From the NCBI RefSeq assembly GCF_027922005.1, contig NZ_BSEV01000005.1:62001-126000 (forward strand): a stretch of 64,000 bases of DNA. Direction: 5' to 3'. Source of the stretch: Streptosporangium carneum. GTDB taxonomy: Bacteria > Actinomycetota > Actinomycetes > Streptosporangiales > Streptosporangiaceae. The position numbers were made by a program, and so were the translations under genes. Under the pieces are notes generated by a model. That model saw only the letters and a list, made by a program, of their open reading frames with translations. It made no database searches and had not been told where the DNA came from. This document shows, one piece after another, positions 16,620-24,567 of the stretch (within the stretch, counting starts at the first letter, position 1; the number at the start of each line of letters is the position of its first letter).

Positions 16620-17264
16620 ATGCGCGACATCGTTTTGATCTCCGATCCCCGGGTCGCCTCGATTCCCGTCGAGGAGTCCGGGGAGCAGCTGGTCGACGTC
16701 CGGGGGCGGTTGCGGGTCGACGAGCGGCTCGCCGACCCCGAGGGGGCCTACGCCCACCTCAGGCAGGGACTGCTCGCCAGGCTCGAGGACGCGCAGGATC
16801 GGCTGCCCCGGGGATACCGGCTGCTGGTCGTGGAGGGCTACCGGCCGCTGGCGACGCAGCAGCAGATCTTCGACAGGTACTCGGCGGAGCTGTGGGCGAC
16901 ATTTCCAGAAATGTCGCCTGAGGAGATCTACAGTGCGGCGAGCCGTTACGTCTCGCCGGTCGAGGTCGCCCCGCACACCGCGGGCGCGGCCGTCGACCTG
17001 ACCCTGTGCACGGAGGACGGCGTCGAGCTGGACATGGGCACCCCGCTCAACGCCACCCCCGAGGAGAGCGACGGCGCCTGCTACACCGCGGCCCCCGGCA
17101 TCTCGTCCGAAGCCCGCCACCACCGCGAGGTGCTCGGCGCGGCCCTCGACTCGGCGGGCCTCGTCAACTACCCCACCGAGTGGTGGCACTGGTCCTACGG
17201 CGACCGCTACTGGGCCATGACCACCGGAGCCCCCTCCGCCCTCTACGGCCCCCGCGCCCTGTAG
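16620..17264 (+). CDS. D-alanyl-D-alanine dipeptidase (VanX/DdpX-like, M15D)
   Basis: 214 aa zinc peptidase cleaving D-Ala-D-Ala. The start at ATG 16620 gives MRDIVLISDPR, with the long open frame upstream being out of phase with the ROK gene. Zinc ligands His119 and Asp126 lie in PHTAGAAVDLT, and the EWWHW motif supplies catalytic Glu187 and ligand His190. These spacings match VanX closely, and the substrate-binding Arg is in EGYRPLATQQ. There is no signal peptide, so it acts in the cytoplasm. It is not accompanied by vanH or vanA genes, so a role in recycling cell-wall dipeptide together with NagZ and the importer is more likely than glycopeptide resistance. Confidence 0.88.
   Translation: MRDIVLISDPRVASIPVEESGEQLVDVRGRLRVDERLADPEGAYAHLRQGLLARLEDAQDRLPRGYRLLVVEGYRPLATQQQIFDRYSAELWATFPEMSPEEIYSAASRYVSPVEVAPHTAGAAVDLTLCTEDGVELDMGTPLNATPEESDGACYTAAPGISSEARHHREVLGAALDSAGLVNYPTEWWHWSYGDRYWAMTTGAPSALYGPRAL
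16895..16918. repeat. Perfect intragenic hairpin inside the dipeptidase gene
   Basis: GGCGACATTT (16895-16904), a 4-nt loop CCAG, then AAATGTCGCC (16909-16918). Ten perfectly paired bases with an unusually AT-rich core in a coding region of high GC. It encodes the ATFPEMSP stretch. It may be a regulatory hairpin or a protein-binding dyad; function unknown. Confidence 0.6.
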
Positions 17265-17320
17265 CGCCCCCGCTCGCGGCGGCACGGCCCGCTTCGAGGA
17301 CATAGGGGACAATCGACGCC

Positions 17321-20300
17321 ATGCACTTCGGCATCCTCGGCCCCCTGGACGTGCGGTCCCCCACCGGTGAGACGATCACCGTGGGCGGGCCGAGACCGCG
17401 TGCCCTGCTGGTGATGCTGCTGCTCGAGGCGGGCCGGGTGGTCGGCGTCCAGCGGCTGATCGACGGCCAGTACGGCGACGATCCCCCCGCGGGCGCGGCC
17501 AACGCCGTACAGGCCCAGGTGTCCCGGCTGCGCCGCGCTCTGCCCGCCGGGCTGGTCGAGTTCCACGGGACCGGCTACCGGCTCGCGGCGGACCCCGAGG
17601 ACGTCGACGCCCACCGGTTCGAGCGGCTCGCCCGCGAAGGGCGGCGTCTGCTGTCCACGGGGCACCACGCCGCCGCCGAGAGCCCGCTGCGGGAGGCGCT
17701 CGGCCTGTGGCGCGGGCCCGCCCTGGCCGACCTGGCGGACCTGCCCTTCGGCCGGGCGCAGACGGCGCGCCTGGAGGAGCTCAGGCTGACGGCGGCGGAG
17801 GACCTGGCCGAGGCCGAGCTCGCCCTGCCCGGAGGCGGCTCCGTGGCCGAGCTACGCCGTCTTGTGACCGCCCATCCGTTGCGGGAACGCCTGCGGGGAC
17901 AGCTGATGCGCGCCCTGCAGGCCGAGGGGAGACAGGCCGAGGCGCTGGAGGTGTTCGAGGAAGTCAGACGGCTGCTCGCGGAGGAGCTCGGCGCGGACCC
18001 CTCACCCGAGCTCGCCGAGGTCCACCTGGCGCTCCTGCGCGCGGAACGGCCCGCGCCGACGCCGAGGCGGAGGCCCGCGGCCCAGCTCACCAGCTTCGTG
18101 GGGCGGGAGCGGGAGCTGGAACGGCTCGACGCGCTGCGTGACACCCGCCTGGTCACGATCGTCGGGCCGGGCGGCACCGGCAAGACCAGGCTGGCGGTCG
18201 AGGCGGTCAGACGAGGGCGGCGCGAGGTGTGCTTCGCCGACCTGTCCCCGCTCGCCGACCTGTCCCCGCTCGGCGCGCACCCCGCACCGGACGGCGGACA
18301 GGTGGCCCAGGTGGCCCAGGTGGTGCTGGGCGCCCTCGGACTGCGCGAGACGGGCCTTCACCCGCTGCGCGCGCCCGACCCCGTGGCGCACCTGGTCGCC
18401 GCCCTGGCCGGGCAGGGACTGCTGTTGGTGCTCGACAACTGCGAACACGTGGTCGCGGCGGCCGCGACGCTGGTCCGCGGACTGCTGGACGAGTGCCCCG
18501 GGCTGGCCGTCCTGACCACCAGCCGCGAACCCCTCGGCATCACCGGTGAGACGCTGATGCCGCTGACGCCGCTGCTCACCCCGCCGCCCGGCTCGCCGAC
18601 GGCCGACGCCCTGGCCTATCCGGTCATGCGGTTGTTCGCCGACAGGGCGGCGGCCGTACGGCCTGCGTTCGAGCTGGGGCCGGACAACGTGGAGACGGCC
18701 GTCCGGATCTGCGCGGCGCTCGACGGACTGCCGCTGGCCGTCGAGCTGGCGGCCGCGCGGCTGCGCTCCTTCACCGCGGAGGAGATCGTCACGCGCCTGG
18801 CGGAGCACGGCCGCTTCCGGCTGCTGTCACGCGGCGACCGTACGGCCGCGGCACGCCACCGGACCCTGCACGCGGTGGTCGAGTGGAGCTGGGACCTGCT
18901 CACCCCCGGCGAGCAGGTGCTGGCCAGGCGGTTCGCCGTGTTCGCCGGAGGCGCGTCGCTGGAGGCGGTCGAGGCGGTCTGCGAGGTGGAGGACGCCGCG
19001 GGACTGCTGGCCGACCTGGTGGACAAGTCGCTGGTCGAGACCGACGGCGACCGGTACCGCATGCTCGACACGATCAGGCTGTTCTGCGCGGAGCGGCTGA
19101 CCGAGGCCGGGGAGCGGGAGCGCATGCGCGGCGCCCACGCCCGCCACTTCCTCGACCTCGCGCAGCGCGCCGACCCCCGTCTCCGGGAGGCGGAGCAGCT
19201 CCGGTGGCTGGCCAGGCTCTCGGCGGAGCACGACAACCTGATGACCGCGCTGCGCCGGAGCGTGACGGGTGACGGTGCCGGGGAGGGCGACAGGGAGACG
19301 GCGCTGCGGCTGGTCGCCGCACTGGCGGCGTACTGGTGGCTGAGCGGGCGGCGCGGCCAGGTGGGGGAGATCGCCGCCGATCTCCTCAGGGCGGTTCCCG
19401 AGCCCGTCGAGGGTCTGGAGGAGGAGTACGTCACATGCGTGGTGCACGCCGTCCCCCGGGCGTCGCCGGAGCACTGGGGACGGGCCGCGGCGATCGTGGA
19501 GTCGCTGGACCGGCTGCGCCACCCCTTCGTCGTGGCCCTGTGGGGCATGGCCGCGGGACCGCCCCAGGCCGGGCCCCGTACGCTGCCCGGCCTGGAGCCG
19601 TGGCTGCGGTCCCTGGAGACGCTGAGCCTGGGCCTGCTCGCGATGATGGGAGGCGACCCGGCCGGAGGCGAACGGGACCTGCGGGAGGCGCTGACCGGCT
19701 TCCGTTCCATGGGAGAACGGTGGGGGACGGCCCAGGCGCTGGACGGGCTGGCCATGATCGCGAGTCGGCGCGGGGAGTGGGCGCGCGCCCGGGACCTGTG
19801 GGCGGAGGCACTGGAGCTGTTCGAGCGGCTCGGCGCCGTCGAGGAGACCGTGGACGTGCTGACGCGCAGGGCCGAGGGGCTGGTGCGTCAGGGCGACATG
19901 GCCGCCGCCGTCGCCGACTGCCGGCGCGCCGGAGAGCTGGCCCGCACGACGGGCAGACCGGACGCGATCGCCACCGTCCACCTGGAGTCGGCGGAGATCG
20001 CACGGTTCCACGGTGACCTCGCCGAGGCCGGGCGCCTGCTCGACCTGGCGCTGGAGGCCTCGCGGGACGGGGGCTTCGGCATCGAGGGGACGCGGACCCG
20101 CGCGCTGGTCGCGCTGGGACGGCTGGCCGAAGCCGAGGGCGACCCCGCGCGGGCCCGCCTCAGGTACCGGCAGGCGCTGACCGCGGCACGCGGCTCCTCC
20201 CTGACGGTCTGCCTCGCCGACGTCGCAGAGGGGCAGGCGGGAGCCGCGCTGCTGGACGGGGCGGGGGAGCGCGCCGCGACGCTGCTCGGCGCGGCGGTCG

Positions 20301-20569
20301 CGCTGCGCGGGACGGCCGTCGCCGGGGCCCGGGACGTCGCCGGGACCGCCGCAGGCGCACGCGACCTCGTCGGCGCGGAGACGTTCGCGTCGGGGTTCGC
20401 CCGAGGAGCCGCGATGAGCCAGGAGGAGGCGCTGACCGTGCTGGACGGCGAGCAGGCCCACGGGGGCGGCCTGGCCGAGGACACGGATGTTCGGGGGGAC
20501 ACGGACGTTTTGGGGGACGCGGACGTTCAGGGCGACGCGGACGTTCGGGGCGACGCGGCGGGGGACTGA
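17321..20569 (+). CDS. AfsR/SARP-like regulator with AAA/NB-ARC-type ATPase and TPR-like tail
   Basis: 1082 aa. Residues 1-90 are a winged-helix domain (MHFGILGPLDV start), ~95-240 a BTAD, then a P-loop GPGGTGKT (282-289), VLDNCEHVV Walker B, a PLAVELAAAR motif, and a long helical-repeat region. This is the common actinomycete BTAD-ATPase regulator type (related to LuxR-family LAL proteins in the ATPase). The C-terminal ~30 residues are a degenerate repeat of DxDVxGD, encoded by short tandem DNA repeats (about 20480-20560) and likely expanded by slippage. It precedes the FAD monooxygenase gene by 77 nt, so it may regulate that gene. Target unknown. Confidence 0.8.
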   Translation: MHFGILGPLDVRSPTGETITVGGPRPRALLVMLLLEAGRVVGVQRLIDGQYGDDPPAGAANAVQAQVSRLRRALPAGLVEFHGTGYRLAADPEDVDAHRFERLAREGRRLLSTGHHAAAESPLREALGLWRGPALADLADLPFGRAQTARLEELRLTAAEDLAEAELALPGGGSVAELRRLVTAHPLRERLRGQLMRALQAEGRQAEALEVFEEVRRLLAEELGADPSPELAEVHLALLRAERPAPTPRRRPAAQLTSFVGRERELERLDALRDTRLVTIVGPGGTGKTRLAVEAVRRGRREVCFADLSPLADLSPLGAHPAPDGGQVAQVAQVVLGALGLRETGLHPLRAPDPVAHLVAALAGQGLLLVLDNCEHVVAAAATLVRGLLDECPGLAVLTTSREPLGITGETLMPLTPLLTPPPGSPTADALAYPVMRLFADRAAAVRPAFELGPDNVETAVRICAALDGLPLAVELAAARLRSFTAEEIVTRLAEHGRFRLLSRGDRTAAARHRTLHAVVEWSWDLLTPGEQVLARRFAVFAGGASLEAVEAVCEVEDAAGLLADLVDKSLVETDGDRYRMLDTIRLFCAERLTEAGERERMRGAHARHFLDLAQRADPRLREAEQLRWLARLSAEHDNLMTALRRSVTGDGAGEGDRETALRLVAALAAYWWLSGRRGQVGEIAADLLRAVPEPVEGLEEEYVTCVVHAVPRASPEHWGRAAAIVESLDRLRHPFVVALWGMAAGPPQAGPRTLPGLEPWLRSLETLSLGLLAMMGGDPAGGERDLREALTGFRSMGERWGTAQALDGLAMIASRRGEWARARDLWAEALELFERLGAVEETVDVLTRRAEGLVRQGDMAAAVADCRRAGELARTTGRPDAIATVHLESAEIARFHGDLAEAGRLLDLALEASRDGGFGIEGTRTRALVALGRLAEAEGDPARARLRYRQALTAARGSSLTVCLADVAEGQAGAALLDGAGERAATLLGAAVALRGTAVAGARDVAGTAAGARDLVGAETFASGFARGAAMSQEEALTVLDGEQAHGGGLAEDTDVRGDTDVLGDADVQGDADVRGDAAGD

Positions 20570-20646
20570 CGGCGCTCCACGCCGAGGAGGTCCGGCTGTC
20601 AGCCGACGGTCGGCGAGCTGTCAGCGCCCCTCGCGAGGCTCGGGAC

Positions 20647-21813
20647 ATGAAGAACACCACGGTCCTCATCTCCGGCGCGAGCATCGCCGGGCCCGCCCTC
20701 GCCCACTGGCTGCACCGCGCGGGCTGCGCCGTCACCGTCGTCGAGAAGGCCCCCGCGCTCCGCCGGGGCGGCCAGGCCGTCGACTTCAAGGGCGCGACCC
20801 ACCTCACCGTGCTGGAGCGCATGGGAATCCTCCAGGAGGTGCGGCGTCGCCAGACCGGGGGAAGCGACCAGACCATCGTCGACGCGAACGGCAGACGCCT
20901 GGCGGTCGTCCCGGGGGAGTTCACCGGCGGCGACATCGAGATCACCCGCGGAGACCTGTCCGCCCTGCTGTACGACAGGACCAGCGAGGGCTGCGAGTAC
21001 GTCTTCGGCGACTCCGTCACCTCGCTGACCGAGACACGGGGCGGCGTGCACGTCACCTTCGAGCGCGGCGCGCCGCGCACCTTCGACCTGGTCGTCGGCG
21101 CGGACGGCATCCACTCCAACGTCCGGCGGCTGGCCTTCGGCCCCGAGTCCGAACACGTGCGTTTCCTGGGCCACTACTACGCGCTGGCCGACCTCGGGGG
21201 GGACAGTGAGAGCCTGATGTACAACGAGCCGGGCCGGATGGCCGCGATCGGCGGTCCCAAGGCGCCCGCCTTCTTCGTCTTCGCCTCCGAGCAGCTCGAC
21301 TACGACCGCTACGACGTCGAGCGGCAGAAGCGGATCCTGGCCGACGCCTATCGGGGCGCGGGCTGGCGGGTTCCCGAGCTCATGGCGAGGCTGCCCCAGG
21401 CACGCGAGCTCTACCTCGACTCGATCAGCCAGGTCAGGATCGACCACTACGTCAAGGGCAGGGTCGTGCTGCTCGGAGACTCCGCCTACGGCAACACCCT
21501 GGGCGGTTTCGGCACCGGCCTGGCCGTCGTGGGCGCCTACGTGCTCGCCGGAGAACTGGCCGAGGCCGGAGGCGACCACCGGGTGGCGTTCGCGCGCTAC
21601 GAGGAGGTCTTCCGCGACTACGCCAAGGTGGCCAGGCAGGGCAACGCGGGCCCCTTCCTCGCCCCGCCGACCCCGGCGCGCATCAGGATGCGCAACTGGA
21701 CGTTCAACCGCAGACTCCTGTTCAGGGCCATGATGAAGATGACCGACAGGTTCGCCACCAACATCGCCCTCAAGGACTACCCCGCCCTCACCCGGTCCTC
21801 CCGCACCCCGTGA
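20647..21813 (+). CDS. FAD-dependent monooxygenase (PHBH/TetX-like)
   Basis: 388 aa flavoprotein hydroxylase of the aromatic-hydroxylase superfamily. The N-terminal FAD motif is GASIAGPALAHWL, the DG motif is VVGADGIHSNVRR, and the GDSAYGNTLGGFGTG segment contacts the flavin. The family includes tetracycline-inactivating TetX and polyketide-tailoring hydroxylases; the substrate cannot be deduced. The start is the ATG at 20647 with only a weak upstream ribosome-binding site. A TetR gene convergent to it lies 44 nt downstream. Confidence 0.83.
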   Translation: MKNTTVLISGASIAGPALAHWLHRAGCAVTVVEKAPALRRGGQAVDFKGATHLTVLERMGILQEVRRRQTGGSDQTIVDANGRRLAVVPGEFTGGDIEITRGDLSALLYDRTSEGCEYVFGDSVTSLTETRGGVHVTFERGAPRTFDLVVGADGIHSNVRRLAFGPESEHVRFLGHYYALADLGGDSESLMYNEPGRMAAIGGPKAPAFFVFASEQLDYDRYDVERQKRILADAYRGAGWRVPELMARLPQARELYLDSISQVRIDHYVKGRVVLLGDSAYGNTLGGFGTGLAVVGAYVLAGELAEAGGDHRVAFARYEEVFRDYAKVARQGNAGPFLAPPTPARIRMRNWTFNRRLLFRAMMKMTDRFATNIALKDYPALTRSSRTP

Positions 21814-21857
21814 GTCGTCGGCGTCGCGGCCTCCCTTCCTGGCCTTTCAACCGCCTC

Positions 21858-22475
21858 TCACCGCGTGGCCGGTCCACTTGACGTCCCGGCGATCTGGGTG
21901 ACGATGAAGTCGAGCCGCTCCGTCTGACCGTTCGGGGGGATGCGGCCGCTGTCCGCCAGGGCGGCTATGCCGTGCAACGCGCTCCAGGTGACTTCGGCGA
22001 ACAGCTCGCGTCGCGGGTTGTCCGAGCGGAAGCAGCTCACGAACTCGTCGAAGGCGGCGCGCAGTGGGGGCGGCGTCTCGGCGTGCGCGAACTTCACATC
22101 GGTCGGCAGGACGAACATGGCCTGGTAGAGGGCGGGCCGCTCGGTCGCGAAATCCAGGTAGGCGCGGCAGACGGCGTGCAGTGCCCCAGACGGCGCCCCA
22201 GACGGCGCCTCAGACGGCTCGGGGGCGGCCAGCCGGGCACGGCGCAGGCGGGCCGCGAGTTCGCCGAAGCCCTCGATGGCGACGGCGCGCAGGATGGCGT
22301 CCTTCCCGTTGAAGTGGCTGTAGAGCACGGGCTGGCTGTACTCGACGTGCTCGGCCAGCCTTCGCGTCGTCACCGCCTCCCACCCTTCGGCCTCGGCCAG
22401 TTCGCGGGCGGCCGTGATGATCAGCTGATGGCGTTGGGCGCGTTCACGTTCGCGGCGTCTGGCGATGGCGGACAT
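21858..22475 (-). CDS. TetR family transcriptional regulator
   Basis: 205 aa. The N-terminal helix-turn-helix (about residues 15-62) reads LIITAARELAEAEGWEAVTTRRLAEHVEYSQ in part, followed by the conserved LYSHFNGKDAI segment. The C-terminal domain matches TetR_C_13/WHG-type ligand domains (ALYQAMFVLP, TWSALHGIAAL). A short Pro/Ser/Ala linker around residue 92 is encoded by a 12-bp repeat (GAPSGAPSGA). A perfect palindrome lies just upstream of the start codon, so autoregulation is likely. Ligand and other targets are unknown. Confidence 0.85.
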   Translation of the reverse strand: MSAIARRRERERAQRHQLIITAARELAEAEGWEAVTTRRLAEHVEYSQPVLYSHFNGKDAILRAVAIEGFGELAARLRRARLAAPEPSEAPSGAPSGALHAVCRAYLDFATERPALYQAMFVLPTDVKFAHAETPPPLRAAFDEFVSCFRSDNPRRELFAEVTWSALHGIAALADSGRIPPNGQTERLDFIVTQIAGTSSGPATR

Positions 22476-22494
22476 GACAGCATCATAGCAACGC

Positions 22495-22509
22495 TAGACA
22501 TTATGTCTA
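22495..22509. promoter_or_regulatory. Palindromic operator upstream of the TetR gene
   Basis: TAGACAT-T-ATGTCTA, a perfect 7-bp dyad centred at 22502, about 20 nt upstream of the TetR start codon. The position and size are typical for TetR autoregulation. Confidence 0.7.
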
Positions 22510-22522
22510 CGATAGAAATATT

Positions 22523-22548
22523 GCCGCTATGAAAACTAGCGGCGCTAG
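22523..22548. repeat. Overlapping inverted repeats beside the TetR operator
   Basis: GCCGCTA (22523-22529) can pair with TAGCGGC (22537-22543); the second arm also belongs to a perfect palindrome CTAGCG-G-CGCTAG (22536-22548). The rest of 22549-22737 shows no gene. Confidence 0.5.
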
Positions 22549-22737
22549 AAAAGGCGGTGCGACAAGCCCGGGGCGGCCGCCTACGGCATCCACGGCGCTG
22601 TCGCAGCGGTGATGCCGGCGTTCTGCTCGCCGTGGCCGCGGTGGTCGGCGCCGTTGGGCGCGAAACGGCGCGGAGCCGCGAACTCCGATTCGATCCAGCC
22701 CCGCCTTCCTCCACGCGAACAGCCCGGACGACCCGGG

Positions 22738-24567
22738 TCAGAGGTCGGGGAGCGGAGGGCGTTGGAACAGGGGGCGGTCGGGGGCGGCGCCGATCAGGAG
22801 GCCGGCGTGGGCGGTCAGGACGGTGCAGCCGCCCGCGTCGCACAGGTCGGTCCACTCCGCGGGCGTCGTCACCGGCAGGCGCGTGCGGATCCTGCCCTCC
22901 CCGTCCACGACGTAGAGGCGGCCGTTCATCGCGGTGAGGGAGACGGCCCCGCCCGAGGAGTCGACCAAGGCCCACTCAGAGGTTTCCGGGCTCAGCCGCC
23001 ACAGGTCTTCCGCGGTCGCGGCGAAGAACTCGCCGTTCACCATGCCGAGGCCGACTCCGCCGGAGGGCGCGTCGGCGATGGTGATCCAGCCGTGCTCGGG
23101 GTCCTGGTAGACGAGCCGGTCGTCGGAGGTGAGACCGTACAGGCCGATGGGATGGACGGTGGTCGCCTCCCTGGGGGTGGCCATGGCGACGACCTGCGGC
23201 GCGGTGCCCGCGCGCTGCCAGCGCAGGTTCTGGGCCGAGACGTCGCGGACGAACAGGGAGTCGTCGGGGGCGACGCCGTACAGGCGGGAGCCGAACACCG
23301 TCAGGGCGCGGAACGTTCCCACGCCGCCGATGATCTCCCAGCCGCCCGTCCTGGACGACAGCCGGTCCAGCACGTTGCGGGTGATCCTGTCGACGGCCGG
23401 GTCGTGCAGGGTGTTGCCCCAGTTCACGGTGGACGCGGTGAACACCGTTCCCGCGCCGAGGCCGAAGACGCCCATGGTGGCCATGCCGCCCTGGCCGTAG
23501 CGGTGCCAGTGGCGCAGGTCGGCGGTGGCGAGGATGACGAAGGAGGGCGGGGTGCCGTCGCGTCCCGTCGCCAGCGGGACGCCGTCGACCTCGACGAAGT
23601 CGCAGGCGTCGGTCTCGTAGCCGATGGCCCCCTGGCCGAACTTGTCGCCCTCGCCGAGCCCGGTCCCGGCGAACACCCAGTGTTCGGGGAACCTGACGGT
23701 GTAGGACTCCTCGTGCATCCGCTGCATGTACGGCCCCCAGGTTCCCGCGCCGCGCCTGAAACTGACGCCGGTCAGCCCGTTCTCGGGGCGGTTCACCGGG
23801 GCGCTCGACCACTCGACCGTGGTCAGCCCGGGGTCGATCGCGGCCATCGGGTCCATGACGGCGTCGCGGTAGCAGACCATCGTCCGCCCGTCGTCCTCGA
23901 GGCGGAACTGCCACCAGCAGGTGTTTCCCGAGAACACGGCCAGATTGCCGCCTCGGCGCACGAACTCCTCGACGTTGTCGCGCATGCCCGCCGACCAGTA
24001 CTCGTCGTGGCCGTTGACCACCAGCAGCCGGTAGCCGGACAGCAGCTCCGCGCCGTCGTGCAGGTCGAGGCCCGAGCAGTAGTCCACGTCGTAGCCCGCG
24101 GGGCCGAGCCAGCGGAGCATGCCCTCCTCCCAGCGCTCCGGCGGAGGCCCGCCGCCGGGCCGGTCGAAGGACACCTTCGCGGCGCGGTTCGGCTGCTCGG
24201 TCCAGTAGATCGACTCGCCGGGAATGCCCGCCCGGTTGTACGCCTGCCAGGTCGGGAACGGGATCGACAGCAGGATCGGCGAGTTCGGCCTGGCGGCCCT
24301 GACGACGAAGTAGACGTCGGAGAAGCCCTCGGAGAAGCCCTCGTCGGCGGTGAAGACCGCGCGGTAGAGCGAGCTGGGCCAGTCGGCGGGGATCTCCAGC
24401 GTCCAGAGCGGGCCGTCGAACCGCTCGCTGAGCATGGGCAGGTCGGCGGCGACGTCCTCGACCGTGACCGTGCCGCGCGCCGGGGCCCGTGAGGTGTGGG
24501 CCAGGTGGAAGCGGAGGGTCCCCTCCTGGACGCAGGAGGTGGACTCGGCGTAGGCGTAGACCGTCAT
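22738..24567 (-). CDS. N,N-dimethylformamidase beta-subunit-like protein with a C-terminal propeller-like tail
   Basis: 609 aa. The first ~420 residues match the large (beta) subunit-like domain of N,N-dimethylformamidase: SIPFPTWQAYNRAG, a VVNGHDEYWS segment, FSGNTCWWQFR, and TVNWGN near residue 385. These are the residues that in the enzyme build the amide-hydrolase and metal site. The last ~180 residues look like irregular beta-propeller blades (LTVFGSRLYGVAPDDSLFVRD and similar). Its ATG overlaps the stop codon of the free condensation protein gene (ATGA), so it belongs to the NRPS operon and may hydrolyse or rearrange an amide in the product. No signal peptide is visible. The family call is good, the reaction is unknown. 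Confidence 0.72.
   Translation of the reverse strand: MTVYAYAESTSCVQEGTLRFHLAHTSRAPARGTVTVEDVAADLPMLSERFDGPLWTLEIPADWPSSLYRAVFTADEGFSEGFSDVYFVVRAARPNSPILLSIPFPTWQAYNRAGIPGESIYWTEQPNRAAKVSFDRPGGGPPPERWEEGMLRWLGPAGYDVDYCSGLDLHDGAELLSGYRLLVVNGHDEYWSAGMRDNVEEFVRRGGNLAVFSGNTCWWQFRLEDDGRTMVCYRDAVMDPMAAIDPGLTTVEWSSAPVNRPENGLTGVSFRRGAGTWGPYMQRMHEESYTVRFPEHWVFAGTGLGEGDKFGQGAIGYETDACDFVEVDGVPLATGRDGTPPSFVILATADLRHWHRYGQGGMATMGVFGLGAGTVFTASTVNWGNTLHDPAVDRITRNVLDRLSSRTGGWEIIGGVGTFRALTVFGSRLYGVAPDDSLFVRDVSAQNLRWQRAGTAPQVVAMATPREATTVHPIGLYGLTSDDRLVYQDPEHGWITIADAPSGGVGLGMVNGEFFAATAEDLWRLSPETSEWALVDSSGGAVSLTAMNGRLYVVDGEGRIRTRLPVTTPAEWTDLCDAGGCTVLTAHAGLLIGAAPDRPLFQRPPLPDL

Noticed and set aside
16620..17264. 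Vancomycin-resistance operon
   Set aside because: Only a VanX-type dipeptidase is present; no vanH, vanA, vanR or vanS genes in the window, and the neighbours are sugar-recycling genes.
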